This document shows positions 9,087 through 17,628 of a DNA stretch of 64,000 bases, in pieces. Made by a program: the position numbers and the translations under genes. Positions within the stretch are counted from its first letter, which is position 1. Each line of letters begins with the position of its first letter. The notes below the pieces were generated by a model. It ran no database searches. It worked only from the letters and a program-made list of their open reading frames with translations, and was not told where the DNA came from. Source of the DNA: Neobacillus sp. SuZ13 (GTDB lineage: Bacteria > Bacillota > Bacilli > Bacillales > Cytobacillaceae); assembly GCF_030123365.1 (NCBI RefSeq), contig NZ_CP126107.1, forward strand, positions 5,569,501 through 5,633,500, given 5' to 3'.

Positions 9087-9300
9087 TAGCCGATAAAATG
9101 GGAAAAGCGGCAGATATATTCTAGAAGTGGCAGATAAAAATGGAAAGCGGCAGATATATTCTAAAAGTGGCAGATAAAAATGAAAAGCGGCAGATATATT
9201 CTAAAAGTGGCAGATAAAAATGAAAAGCGGCAGATATATTCTAGAAGTGGCAGATAAAAATGAAAAGTGGCAGATAAAGTCTCCAAAGATGCAGATTAAA
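9087..9300. repeat. Tandem array, 40-bp unit built from two 20-bp half-units
   Basis: GCGGCAGATATATTC starts at 9107, 9147, 9187 and 9227, an exact 40-base period. Within each unit a second half starts with GTGGCAGATAAAAATG, so the underlying period is 20 bases (consensus GYGGCAGATA). A degenerate first half lies at about 9087 and a last partial one at 9267-9297. No open frame fits it and there are no cas genes nearby. It sits between the promoter of the anchored-peptide gene and the 3' end of the RpiR gene. The stretch 8893-9086 shows nothing else. Confidence 0.9.
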
Positions 9301-9303
9301 AGC

Positions 9304-9365
9304 AGTGCCTGTCACTCCCCGAATAATGTCGATAAATTCGACAAAATGAGGTGGTGACAGGCACT
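9304..9365. repeat. Nested palindrome, GTGCCTGTCAC type (copy 1)
   Basis: Outer arms AGTGCCTGTCAC and GTGACAGGCACT enclose inner arms TGTCGA and TCGACA. A near-identical element lies at 20550-20611. The element reaches the last base of the RpiR stop codon, so it can also act as that gene's 3' hairpin. Half copies occur elsewhere (about 11646-11662, 22155-22168 and 45819-45842). Confidence 0.85.
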
Positions 9366-10084
9366 TAATGTTTGTTTACTTCACGTGCGATTGATTCCAA
9401 AATGTACATAACTGGAATTTGGGTTGTTATATTTGAATTATTATACTTTTCCTCGGTTACATAGTAAGGTACATTTACATCTGAAAGTTTTGCAACCGTG
9501 CAATGTTGACTGTTTGTAATGCTGACAATCTTACTTCCTTCTTGTTTAAGTTGATTAATATGCGTAACCGTAAACCGATTTTCTCCAGATACAGACAAGG
9601 CGATCGTCGTACTGTTTTGTAAATATTTCGCACTAATTGGAAAGAGTGGGTCTTTTATGTAAAGTGAAAATTTACCCAAGCTTGAGAAATACCTTGCTCC
9701 ATATTCTGCTAATATCCCAGAACTCCCAATACCAATAAATATAACACTATCAGAATCTGCAATAATTTTCGCTGCATCCATGATATACGAATCGAGATTT
9801 CCTTTTAACGTCCGTTCCAGAAATTCAGATAAGGACTCTTGCGAACTTCTCAAATGGGGGGTTTGGTCTTTATCTAAAAATAACTTCAACTTCACTTTGA
9901 ATTCCGAAAATCCTTCACAATCCACTTTGCGGCAAAATCGTAGGATCGTTGAAGTCGAAACGTGCGTCTCCTTTGCCAATTCCCTTATCCGCATATAAAT
10001 CACTTTATCACTGTTTTTAATAACATAATTATATAAAGACATTTCCAGATCATTAAAAGTGCTGATCACTTCATTTGAAAACAA
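9365..10084 (-). CDS. MurR/RpiR-family transcriptional regulator
   Basis: This 239-residue regulator has an N-terminal HTH (about residues 1-77; KETHVSTSTILRFCRKVDCEGFSEFK is the family hallmark, here partly quoted: STSTILRFCRK). A C-terminal SIS sugar-phosphate-binding domain follows (about 100-235; VIFIGIGSSGILAEYGARY and ALSVSGENRFTV). Such proteins sense phosphosugars and control sugar catabolic genes. It is divergent from the GH4 6-phospho-glycosidase gene, which it probably controls from the shared 227-base gap. The start is TTG with AAGGGGGG five bases before it. No PTS genes lie in the window, so the phosphosugar source must be encoded elsewhere. Confidence 0.88.
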   Translation of the reverse strand: MFSNEVISTFNDLEMSLYNYVIKNSDKVIYMRIRELAKETHVSTSTILRFCRKVDCEGFSEFKVKLKLFLDKDQTPHLRSSQESLSEFLERTLKGNLDSYIMDAAKIIADSDSVIFIGIGSSGILAEYGARYFSSLGKFSLYIKDPLFPISAKYLQNSTTIALSVSGENRFTVTHINQLKQEGSKIVSITNSQHCTVAKLSDVNVPYYVTEEKYNNSNITTQIPVMYILESIAREVNKH

Positions 10085-10149
10085 ATAATCCCCCCTTCAG
10101 TTGACCATATTCGAACTATTATGATTGGGATTATCATACCACATGTTTG

Positions 10150-10167
10150 GAAAAACATAGTGTTTTC
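10150..10167. promoter_or_regulatory. Candidate RpiR operator in the rpiR/GH4 gap
   Basis: GAAAAACA-tag-TGTTTTC is an inverted repeat with arms of the TGAAAA/TTTTCA kind often bound by RpiR-family regulators. A second inverted repeat, TATGAT-N7-ATCATA, lies just upstream at about 10118-10136. Which one is the operator cannot be decided by eye. Confidence 0.4.
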
Positions 10168-10311
10168 ACAAAGTAACAAATCACTTTTAACGACAACTGT
10201 TACAAAAACCTTCCCTTCTATTTCCACCGGCATTATTTGGAGGTACACTTTCGTTGAGCAGAAAAACTTCATTGATATACAGTATTTGAAAATATCCGGA
10301 GGTGCACAATC

Positions 10312-11640
10312 ATGAAAAAAGGGATTAAAATTGTAACAATAGGCGGAGGTTCAAGTTATACTCCTGAACTTGTAGAGGGTTTTATTAAAAGATACGATGA
10401 ACTTCCAATCAGCGAGTTATGGTTGGTTGATATTCCAGCAGGACAAGAAAAATTAAATATTGTCGGTTCTCTAGCCAAACGGATGGTAGAAAAAGCCGGA
10501 CTCCCAATTGAGGTACATTTAACTCTTGATCGGCGTGAAGCACTTAAAGACGCAGATTTTGTTACCACTCAATTCCGTGTTGGATTACTCGATGCTCGTG
10601 CAAAGGATGAGAGAATACCATTAAAATATAATGTCATTGGCCAAGAAACAAACGGACCAGGTGGATTATTTAAAGGTTTACGTACCATTCCAGTCATTTT
10701 GGAAATTTGTAAGGATATCGAAGAACTATGCCCTGATGCTTGGCTAGTAAACTTCACAAACCCTGCGGGCATGGTAACGGAAGCTGTACTCCGTTATAGT
10801 AATATTAAAAAGGTAGTGGGACTCTGTAATGTTCCAGTTGGCATAAAAATGAGAACAGCCGAGATGCTAGAAGTGGCTCCTGAAAGAGTCAACATCGACT
10901 TCGCTGGACTTAATCATATGGTATTTGGATTAAATGTTTATGTAGATGGAGTAAGTGTACTTGGTGACGTGATTGAAAAAATGGCGGACCCCGAAAATTC
11001 TATGAGCATGAAAAATATCAAGGCCATCGATTGGGAGCCTGATTTCCTTCGTGGGCTAAACGCGATTCCTTGCCCATATCATCGTTATTATTATAAAACA
11101 AGTGAAATGTTAGAAGAAGAGATGCGCGCAGCTAATGAAGAAGGCACTCGAGCAGAAGTGGTAAAGCAAGTCGAGAAGGAACTATTTGAACTTTACAAGG
11201 ATCAAAATCTAGCGATTAAACCTCCTCAACTCGAACAACGTGGTGGTGCTTATTATAGTGATGCCGCTTGCAACTTAATAAATTCGATCTATAACGATAG
11301 ACGTGACATCCAGCCAGTAAACACAAGAAATAATGGCGCGATTGCAAATATAGCAGATGATTCTGCAGTTGAAATAAACTGTATCATTACAAAAGAAGGC
11401 CCTAAACCAATTTCAGTAGGTGAGCTTCCTGTCGCAGTACAAGGTCTTGTCCAGCAAATTAAATCATTTGAGCGTGTAGCTGCAGAAGCTGCCGTAACCG
11501 GAGATTATAATACGGCTCTACTGGCAATGACCATCAATCCACTTGTACCTTCTGATACGATTGCAAAACAAATTTTAGATGATATGTTAGAAGCACATAA
11601 AGAATACTTACCACAATTTTTTACAGCCGTAGAGGCGTAA
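10312..11640 (+). CDS. 6-phospho-beta-glucosidase, GH4 family
   Basis: GH4 enzymes open phosphorylated disaccharides in the cytoplasm by an NAD+- and Mn2+-dependent redox-elimination route. This 442-residue protein is of family length. Seen: a Rossmann start IVTIGGGSSYTPELVEG, the NFTNPAGMVTEAV segment, the metal-ligand Cys in VVGLCNVPVG (about residue 171), and the metal-ligand His in FAGLNHMVFG (about residue 200). The sequence looks like LicH/BglT-type 6-phospho-beta-glucosidases rather than alpha-type, but substrate is an inference. The ATG has a CCGGAGGTG site upstream. It is divergent from the RpiR regulator. Unusually, no PTS permease gene is linked. Confidence 0.9.
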   Translation: MKKGIKIVTIGGGSSYTPELVEGFIKRYDELPISELWLVDIPAGQEKLNIVGSLAKRMVEKAGLPIEVHLTLDRREALKDADFVTTQFRVGLLDARAKDERIPLKYNVIGQETNGPGGLFKGLRTIPVILEICKDIEELCPDAWLVNFTNPAGMVTEAVLRYSNIKKVVGLCNVPVGIKMRTAEMLEVAPERVNIDFAGLNHMVFGLNVYVDGVSVLGDVIEKMADPENSMSMKNIKAIDWEPDFLRGLNAIPCPYHRYYYKTSEMLEEEMRAANEEGTRAEVVKQVEKELFELYKDQNLAIKPPQLEQRGGAYYSDAACNLINSIYNDRRDIQPVNTRNNGAIANIADDSAVEINCIITKEGPKPISVGELPVAVQGLVQQIKSFERVAAEAAVTGDYNTALLAMTINPLVPSDTIAKQILDDMLEAHKEYLPQFFTAVEA

Positions 11641-11699
11641 AGAACGGTGCCTGTCACTCCCCGTGGACCAGACCAAAAGTAATCATACACGTAGACCAT

Positions 11700-11723
11700 C
11701 CCCAGGCTATTCAAAGCCTGGGG
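11700..11723 (+). terminator. Hairpin after the GH4 gene
   Basis: CCCCAGGCT and AGCCTGGGG form a strong stem about 60 bases past the GH4 stop. The following bases (ACGCTTTATG) give only a weak T-run. A half copy of the GTGCCTGTCAC element lies between the stop codon and this hairpin (11646-11662). Confidence 0.6.
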
Positions 11724-11761
11724 ACGCTTTATGATACCTGTGTCTATTTATGATTTTAAAC

Positions 11762-11792
11762 GTAAAGCATCTACTATATGTAGAAGCTTTAC
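11762..11792 (-). terminator. Terminator of the lsrACDBF operon
   Basis: On the minus strand, GTAAAGC(TT)CTAC pairs with GTAG(AT)GCTTTAC around a five-base loop and is followed by GTTTAAAAT. It lies 18 bases past the lsrF stop codon. Confidence 0.75.
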
Positions 11793-11809
11793 TGTAAAAA
11801 TAATATAAC

Positions 11810-12688
11810 TTAGTTTATGAGATGTTGGTAAAACTCAAAAGCCTCTATATCAGTAAACCCTTCATGAACGACCTTTATAACCGCTTGAATCATTTCTTCG
11901 GGGTGTTCAGATTGAAAAATATTCCTTCCCATATCTACACCCGCTGCTCCGCCTTGAATAGAGTTGTAGGCTAGAGTCAGGGCATCTTTTTCTGGTAATT
12001 TCTTACCGCCTGCCACGACTAATGGGACTGGGCAAGCTGCGGCAACTTTTTCAAAATCTTCACAGTAATACGTTTTAACAATTTGTGCACCAAATTCAGC
12101 CAGCATTCTTGTCGCTAACAAGAAGAAGCTAGTGGTGCGCGCCATTTCTTTACCAACCGCTACAACGCCCAATGTTGGAATGGAGTATCTTGAGCCAAGG
12201 TTAACAGCTCGGTTTAACTCTTCGATGGTTTCCTTTTGACCATCACTTCCAATGAATGTTTGAATGGCGATTGCACTTGCATTCATCTTAATCGCATCCT
12301 CCATATCTACCACCATGGATTCATGACTCAGGTCATCTTGGAGAACACTGGAACCAGAGGAAGCTCGTAAGGCTATCGCTTTATTAAAGGTCGGCGGGAC
12401 ACTGCTTCGAATAGCCCCTCTAGTCCCCATTAAACAATCGGCATAATTGGCTAATCTAGGAATAAGCAGATCTAATCTTTCTAGCCCTGACGTAGGTCCC
12501 ATGAAATAACCATGATCAAACGCTAACATGACCGTTTTACCAGTGTCCGGTTTGAAGATTCTGGATAACCGATCCTTCATTCCCCAATCATAATTGTTTG
12601 CACCTTTTACATGGTAATTCCCATTGTTTGCGAACGGTATACTCTCAGAATAATCCTTTGCATTTTTGTTGCCATCTCTATCAGCCAC
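11810..12688 (-). CDS. lsrF: 3-hydroxy-5-phosphonooxypentane-2,4-dione thiolase
   Basis: LsrF is a class-I-aldolase-fold thiolase. It splits the isomerised phospho-AI-2 product, transferring the acetyl unit to CoA and yielding DHAP. At about 292 residues it has family length. Seen: DRLSRIFKPDTGKTVMLAFDHGYFMGP near the N-terminus (first part MLAFDHGYFMGP), LMGTRGAIR, the IVKTYYCEDF segment with the Schiff-base Lys candidate, and VVAGGKK followed by GGAAGVDMGRNIFQ, a typical phosphate-binding loop. The start is the GTG at 12688, because AAAGGAG lies 8 bases upstream; the in-frame GTG three codons earlier overlaps that site. It is the last gene of lsrACDBF. Confidence 0.93.
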   Translation of the reverse strand: MADRDGNKNAKDYSESIPFANNGNYHVKGANNYDWGMKDRLSRIFKPDTGKTVMLAFDHGYFMGPTSGLERLDLLIPRLANYADCLMGTRGAIRSSVPPTFNKAIALRASSGSSVLQDDLSHESMVVDMEDAIKMNASAIAIQTFIGSDGQKETIEELNRAVNLGSRYSIPTLGVVAVGKEMARTTSFFLLATRMLAEFGAQIVKTYYCEDFEKVAAACPVPLVVAGGKKLPEKDALTLAYNSIQGGAAGVDMGRNIFQSEHPEEMIQAVIKVVHEGFTDIEAFEFYQHLIN

Positions 12689-12726
12689 TTCTATCACTCC
12701 TTTATAACAAGTACTCTATTTGACTA

Positions 12727-13803
12727 TTAAAAATCGTAGTCGCTCGTATTGTCTTTCGTAAATACAATCCGTTCAGGTAAAACAATAATGCCTGAATCAT
12801 CTGCTGTGTAATCATAGCCTTGGATGGTGTTTGGCTCTACTTTAACAGAACCCATATCAGGAACCTCCAAAGAGTCTCCAACTTTCAGTTCCTTTCCTTG
12901 TGCTAACCAATAAGCGACGTATACGGCAAGGGCACCTTGATCTTTTACATCCCATAAACCATGGTTGTTAATGGTACCATTTTCAATAAATTGTCTCATT
13001 GAATTTGGAGAAGCAAATCCTGTTATAATGACATCATCCGCTTTTAATCCCTTATTTTCAGCCGCTTGTGCCATAGCCGGAAGAGCGGTTGAGTCAGGAC
13101 AAATAACCGCATCAATATCAGGATAAGAACTTAAAATACTTTCTCCCACTTGTAATGATTTTTGTTCATTGGCATCCCCAAATTGAGTCGTAACCAATTC
13201 CCATTTTGGATATTTTTCTTTAATATATTGGTTTGCAGCCTTAACCCATGAGTTTTGGTCAGGAACTGTCGGGCTGGAATAGAACCAGGCAATTTTCTTA
13301 GCCTCATCAGGTTTATCCATTTGCTGGGCAGCCATGTCAACAAGCATTTTTCCTAGGATATCTGGTGTACCCTGGTCTACATAAACAGAACGAAATTTTG
13401 GATCAACATCTGAGTCCCATGTGACCACTTTAACGCCGGCATCTAATGCCTTTTTCAATGCTTGATTCAAACCATCAGAAGAGACGGAAGAAATGGCAAT
13501 CGCATCCGCACCGCTATTGACGGCACTATTAATAATTTGTACTTGATTCGCAACCGTACCTTCAGGGGCACCATCGTACTTCACTTTAAAACCAACCTTT
13601 TTGGCCATTTCTTGGGCCCCATCGTTTCCAGACTCAAAGAAGGCGTTCCCTGTCATTTTTGGAATAAACACAACTTGAATATCTTTCGGATCTTTCTTCT
13701 TACCCCCATCTTCAGAAGCATTGTCATTGGAACCGCAGGCAGCTAATAAAAACGTCAGAATCGCCATCAAACTTACTATTTTAATAGACTTTATTTTTCT
13801 CAC
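12727..13803 (-). CDS. lsrB: AI-2 ABC transporter substrate-binding lipoprotein
   Basis: This 358-residue extracellular binding protein delivers autoinducer-2 to the LsrACD transporter. Seen: a lipoprotein signal with the LAAC lipobox (Cys at about residue 23), an acidic linker (SNDNASEDGGKKKDPKD), then a periplasmic-binding-protein type I fold. That fold begins IQVVFIPKMTGNAFFESGNDGA, close to LsrB of Salmonella and the Bacillus cereus homologue. Also present are AIAISSVSSDGLNQALKKA, VVTWDSDVDP and a C-terminal VLPERIVFTKDN block. The name rests on this resemblance and on its position in the operon; an RbsB-like protein is the alternative but is less likely here. Confidence 0.92.
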   Translation of the reverse strand: MRKIKSIKIVSLMAILTFLLAACGSNDNASEDGGKKKDPKDIQVVFIPKMTGNAFFESGNDGAQEMAKKVGFKVKYDGAPEGTVANQVQIINSAVNSGADAIAISSVSSDGLNQALKKALDAGVKVVTWDSDVDPKFRSVYVDQGTPDILGKMLVDMAAQQMDKPDEAKKIAWFYSSPTVPDQNSWVKAANQYIKEKYPKWELVTTQFGDANEQKSLQVGESILSSYPDIDAVICPDSTALPAMAQAAENKGLKADDVIITGFASPNSMRQFIENGTINNHGLWDVKDQGALAVYVAYWLAQGKELKVGDSLEVPDMGSVKVEPNTIQGYDYTADDSGIIVLPERIVFTKDNTSDYDF

Positions 13804-13808
13804 TGTCC

Positions 13809-14807
13809 CTAACCCCCAATATGTTGTTTTTGTGTTAAGATCCTTTTCATATTCAATCTGAACTCTGGATTTATGCCCAAGAATGCGACAGATAAGATAA
13901 GAAGAACCCCAGTAGCTAATCCTATATATTGGGTGGAAACCCCCGCCATTTGCAATCCTATCTGCATAAATCCTAATATAATGCTAGCTAACGCTGTCCC
14001 TACAACACCCCCTTTACCTCCTGTGATTAATGTCCCTCCTAACACAACGACAGTTAGAATGGGCATTAGATACTCAGCGCCATAATCAGCTCTTGCACTG
14101 CCTAAATAGGAAGTCAATACAACCCCTGCAACACCGGCACTTAACCCTGACAAAACGTATGAACTAGCTATGATTCTTTTCGTATTGATTCCCGAGTAAT
14201 CAGCTGTGTTTTGGTTTATTCCTGTCAAGTATATATATCTGCCATACCTAGTGCGGTGCAGGAGAATATAAGCAATGAGAAACATGATAATAAAAAGAAG
14301 CACAGCATGAGGGATTCCTATGACCTCTCCATTTGCAATGTTGCTAAAATCTTCAGGGAAGCCCGAGATCCCTTCATAGGTACTTACACCAGACAATCCC
14401 ACGAGCACAATGGCTATCCCGCTATATAAAAGCATGCCGCCAAGGGTGATGACCATCGCTTGAACTCTTCCATAAGCAATAAGAACTCCATTGAGAAGAC
14501 CGCATAACCCGCCAATTAAAATGGCACAAAGGATGGAGCCCCAGATATTGATCCCAGCCACTTGCGACAATAGACCTGTGACGACGGAGGTTAACCCAAT
14601 AATCGAAACGCCAGATATGTCGATTCCTCCTGTAATAACGACCAGTGTGACAAAAAAGCCAATAATGGCAATCGGAATAAAATCGTTAAAGCTATTTAAC
14701 AAGATCGTGACATTCCAAAATCTTGGATTAATCATCCCAAAAACGATCATTTCAGCAATGATCAAGACGAATAGGGTAAGGTTCCATTTCGGGATTTTAT
14801 TTAACAT
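13809..14807 (-). CDS. lsrD: AI-2 ABC transporter permease LsrD
   Basis: This 332-residue permease of the BPD_transp_2 (ribose/AI-2) family has about nine or ten hydrophobic helices. Seen: GGIDISGVSIIGLTSVV (the family's GGIDLS signature), GGLCGLLNGVLIAYGRVQAMVITLGGM (partly) and VVVLGGTLITGGKGGVVGTALAS, the EAA-like cytoplasmic loop. It forms the membrane pore with LsrC and receives AI-2 from LsrB. It starts 20 bases past the lsrC stop codon and ends 5 bases before the lsrB start region, so it belongs to one operon. Assigning C versus D follows the usual gene order A-C-D-B. Confidence 0.92.
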   Translation of the reverse strand: MLNKIPKWNLTLFVLIIAEMIVFGMINPRFWNVTILLNSFNDFIPIAIIGFFVTLVVITGGIDISGVSIIGLTSVVTGLLSQVAGINIWGSILCAILIGGLCGLLNGVLIAYGRVQAMVITLGGMLLYSGIAIVLVGLSGVSTYEGISGFPEDFSNIANGEVIGIPHAVLLFIIMFLIAYILLHRTRYGRYIYLTGINQNTADYSGINTKRIIASSYVLSGLSAGVAGVVLTSYLGSARADYGAEYLMPILTVVVLGGTLITGGKGGVVGTALASIILGFMQIGLQMAGVSTQYIGLATGVLLILSVAFLGINPEFRLNMKRILTQKQHIGG

Positions 14808-14827
14808 GAAAATTTCTACACCACCTT

Positions 14828-15811
14828 TTAGAGAACCCTTGCATTTAATCTTAGCTTTTTTGCCTTTTTATTCGCATGAAACGCAAGCAGGGCATCAATC
14901 ACTACAATGATGATCAATAGAGAACCCGAAATCGTATCATTCCAAAAGGCCGGTACTTTCATATAAACCAGAGCAGAGTTGATGGACGTTAAAATAATCG
15001 CTCCCAAGGCTGCTCCAACAACCGTTCCAATCCCGCCTATCAATGACACACCCCCAAGAACGCAAGCTGCGATCACCGTCAACTCTATTCCTGCTCCAGC
15101 ATTAGTGGAGACAAAGCCAATTTGACTAACAAAGATTAATCCAGCTAAAGAAGCACAGATACCAGAAATAACAAAGGAATAGGCAATATATCTATTCACA
15201 GGAATTCCTAATGAAATGGCTCCGTCTGCGTTATCACCAATAGCGTTGTAATATCTTCCTTTACTGCTCCTAGATAGATATAACTGAACGAATATGACCC
15301 CAACAATAACGATGAAAGATAATAAATTAATTCCAAAGATGTCTATATTCGAAAGCTCTTTAAAGTTTGCAGGTATATTTTCTACCCATTTTCCGTCCGT
15401 ATAAATAACTTGAACAACTCTCGTAATGGAAAGGATCGCTAAAGTCATAATAAACGAAGAAATTTTTAACTTGGTCACTCCAAATCCATTAATGAGTCCA
15501 ATGATAGCCCCAATAAGTATGGCAGCGATCACAGCTAGAAGGATATTTCCTCCATCGCGAAGAATCGTTCCGCAAACAGCAGCACTTAATCCTAGCGTTC
15601 CGCCTACTGAAATATCCAAATTCCCGGTTAATAGAACAAAGGTCATCCCGACGGCAAGAACAATATAAAGCAAGCTGCTTTTCAAGGATCGATCGATATT
15701 CTGTAAAGACAAATAGTCAGAGTTGATAAAACCCACAACAATAAATAGAAGGACTAAAAATAGGAAAGTTCTAAACTCCCGTTGTTTGAAAATTTTTCTA
15801 ACCCTTGGCAT
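14828..15811 (-). CDS. lsrC: AI-2 ABC transporter permease LsrC
   Basis: This permease of about 327 residues is paired with LsrD. Seen: the GNLDISVGGTLGLSAAVCGT signature, INGFGVTKLKISSFIMTLA, and the cytoplasmic loop ACVLGGVSLIGGIGTVVGAALGA (partly), with about ten hydrophobic helices. The start is the ATG at 15811. The in-frame TTG ten codons upstream overlaps the end of lsrA, and the AAAGGA site in the last codons of lsrA serves the ATG, though at a slightly long 11-base distance. Start confidence is moderate; family confidence is high. Confidence 0.9.
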   Translation of the reverse strand: MPRVRKIFKQREFRTFLFLVLLFIVVGFINSDYLSLQNIDRSLKSSLLYIVLAVGMTFVLLTGNLDISVGGTLGLSAAVCGTILRDGGNILLAVIAAILIGAIIGLINGFGVTKLKISSFIMTLAILSITRVVQVIYTDGKWVENIPANFKELSNIDIFGINLLSFIVIVGVIFVQLYLSRSSKGRYYNAIGDNADGAISLGIPVNRYIAYSFVISGICASLAGLIFVSQIGFVSTNAGAGIELTVIAACVLGGVSLIGGIGTVVGAALGAIILTSINSALVYMKVPAFWNDTISGSLLIIIVVIDALLAFHANKKAKKLRLNARVL

Positions 15812-15815
15812 GTGT

Positions 15816-17318
15816 CTAATCACTTCCTTTAAATGTTCCAAAAGCTGCCTTCATTACATTGACCGCATTGATTTGGTCTACGTTTAGGCAAACATTACAG
15901 GTCCCCTGATAGACAGCATAGATGCGGTCGCTTATTCTTTCGATTTCTTCTAAATCAGAGGAAATGAGGAGAATGGAAAATCCCTGGCTTTTTAATTCCG
16001 TCAAGATAGCATAGATGTCGCCCCTTGCAGCCGCATCAATTCCCCTTGTTGGTTCATCCATGATGATTAATTTAGGATTCATGGATAACGCCCTTGCAAT
16101 CACAGCCTTCTGTTGATTTCCGCCTGAAAGAGATTTGATTTCATCCTCCTGGGAATTGACCTTGATTCTTAATCTCTTAATATATTGATCGGCCGCTTCT
16201 TCTTCTAACTTTTTCTTGGTAAAAAAACCGTGTCGTTTAATCATTTGAGATGTGATATTATTTCTCACGGAAGTGATCGAAAAAATACCGTTTAAAAATC
16301 GATCTTCTGGTATATAAGCCAATCCGCTGTCAACCGTTTCATTTACGGATAACTTTGTAATGTCCTTTCCATCAAGATAGACTTTTCCACTCTCAATCGG
16401 ATGAATTCCGTAAATCGCTTCCGCAATCTCTGTTCTTCCGGCACCGACAAGCCCGGCAAGACCCACTACCTCTCCCTTATAAACTTCAAAACTAATATTC
16501 TTAAATCCATCGCCAACTATGTTTTCAACTTTAAGGATCGGTTCTTCTCCCTCGTGAGCAGCCCTTCGTTTTTCAAAATGGCCATCGTAATGATTTTCAT
16601 TTCCAACCGGAAGCAGCCCTTGGATCAACATGTCTTTCGTGAACTCCTCTATTTTTCCTTTAAGCGCTATTTTTCCGTCCCGTAATATGACAGCATGGGT
16701 GGAAATCTGAAAGACTTCATCAAGACGGTGGGTTATATAGAAGATTCCAACCCCGTCATTTTTCAACTGTTTAATCACTTTGAATAATGACTCTGTTTCT
16801 GAAAACGTTAATGTAGAGGTTGGTTCATCCAGAATCAACACTTTTGACTTTCTTAAAAGTCCCTTTATGATCTCAAGCTGTTGTTGTTCAGCGATACTCA
16901 ATGTCACAGCTAATCGGTTCAAATCAAGATTCCAGCCTAACTCTTTAATTAGCTTTGCCGATTCTTCTCTCACTCCATTTTTATCATTACTAAATCCAAT
17001 CGTGAGGTTTTGTTCAACCGTCATATTTGGGAATAGCAAAGGTTCCTGTGGTACTAAATAAATGCCTCTTTCATGTGCCGAAGAAGGATTTAGATGATCC
17101 GCCTTTTCACCGGCAATCTCAATAACCCCTGCATCTGCCTTGTAGATCCCTGTGAGAATTTTCATTAAGGTGCTCTTCCCTGCTCCGTTACCGCCGATAA
17201 TAGCGATTACTTCTGACTCATTCAGTTCTAATGAAATCTCCTCCAAAACGATGTTTCGGTTAAAGGCCTTCCGGATATTCTCCAATCTCACTAAGTTCCT
17301 CGGCGCCTTCATCATCAT
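15816..17318 (-). CDS. lsrA: AI-2 ABC transporter ATP-binding protein
   Basis: This 500-residue ATPase has two ABC domains, as in all sugar/AI-2 importers of this class. First domain: Walker A GGNGAGKSTLM (about residues 42-52), signature LSIAEQQQLEI and Walker B KVLILDEPTSTLT. Second domain: a degenerate Walker A (GLVGAGRTEIAEAI), signature LSGGNQQKAVIARAL and Walker B LIIMDEPTRGID. This asymmetry is normal for the family. Three ATG codons lie in a row at the start (17318, 17315, 17312) right after AAGGTAGGGG, so the true start could be any of them. It is the first gene of lsrACDBF, divergent from lsrR, with a near-perfect cre box 22 bases upstream. Confidence 0.93.
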   Translation of the reverse strand: MMMKAPRNLVRLENIRKAFNRNIVLEEISLELNESEVIAIIGGNGAGKSTLMKILTGIYKADAGVIEIAGEKADHLNPSSAHERGIYLVPQEPLLFPNMTVEQNLTIGFSNDKNGVREESAKLIKELGWNLDLNRLAVTLSIAEQQQLEIIKGLLRKSKVLILDEPTSTLTFSETESLFKVIKQLKNDGVGIFYITHRLDEVFQISTHAVILRDGKIALKGKIEEFTKDMLIQGLLPVGNENHYDGHFEKRRAAHEGEEPILKVENIVGDGFKNISFEVYKGEVVGLAGLVGAGRTEIAEAIYGIHPIESGKVYLDGKDITKLSVNETVDSGLAYIPEDRFLNGIFSITSVRNNITSQMIKRHGFFTKKKLEEEAADQYIKRLRIKVNSQEDEIKSLSGGNQQKAVIARALSMNPKLIIMDEPTRGIDAAARGDIYAILTELKSQGFSILLISSDLEEIERISDRIYAVYQGTCNVCLNVDQINAVNVMKAAFGTFKGSD

Positions 17319-17339
17319 CCCCTACCTTAGTACCATTTT

Positions 17340-17353
17340 TGTAACCGCTTACT
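17340..17353. promoter_or_regulatory. Candidate cre box in the lsrA leader
   Basis: TGTAACCGCTTACT fits the cre consensus TGWNANCGNTNWCA except for the final base. It lies 22 bases 5' of lsrA, inside the probable transcript leader, where CcpA could block elongation. Glucose repression of lsr through cAMP-CRP is known in enteric bacteria; CcpA control here is inferred. Confidence 0.5.
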
Positions 17354-17414
17354 ATTAAGCGTATTACAGTTTCATACATTTTATTAACGATGAAACATAT
17401 TATTAGCTAGTAAA

Positions 17415-17518
17415 CCTTCTATATTGAAAAATAAACCAAAACACCTAATGAATGGATCCCTCGTAGATTATATGAACTAGGCATAATATTCATTACATGC
17501 TTATTACAATATAGAAGG
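17415..17518. promoter_or_regulatory. Widely spaced 12-bp inverted repeat in the lsrA/lsrR gap
   Basis: CCTTCTATATTG at 17415-17426 is repeated perfectly in reverse as CAATATAGAAGG at 17507-17518, with 80 bases between. The arms flank the likely lsrA promoter. Such spacing suits a regulator that loops DNA; LsrR is a tetramer in the known system. Looping here is inference. Confidence 0.55.
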
Positions 17519-17541
17519 GTGCTTGAATGGTAACTGCTGTT

Positions 17542-17600
17542 ACTTTTGTTTTAACGTACAGCAAAAGTATCACAATTGTTTTAACATAAAACTTTTGTTT
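17542..17600. promoter_or_regulatory. ACTTTTG repeats upstream of lsrR
   Basis: ACTTTTG-N13-CAAAAGT forms an inverted repeat at 17542-17568, and a third ACTTTTGTTT follows at 17591-17600 close to the lsrR ribosome site. These are plausible LsrR autoregulatory sites. No promoter elements could be fixed with confidence. Confidence 0.45.
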
Positions 17601-17628
17601 CAAAAATAAACTGTAGAGAGTGAATAAC

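Noticed and set aside
9087..9300. CRISPR array
   Set aside because: The repeat is a continuous 40-bp tandem unit with no unique spacers, and no cas gene is in the window.
14491..14910. A 139-codon plus-strand frame
   Set aside because: It is antisense to lsrD, an intact permease gene with family motifs.
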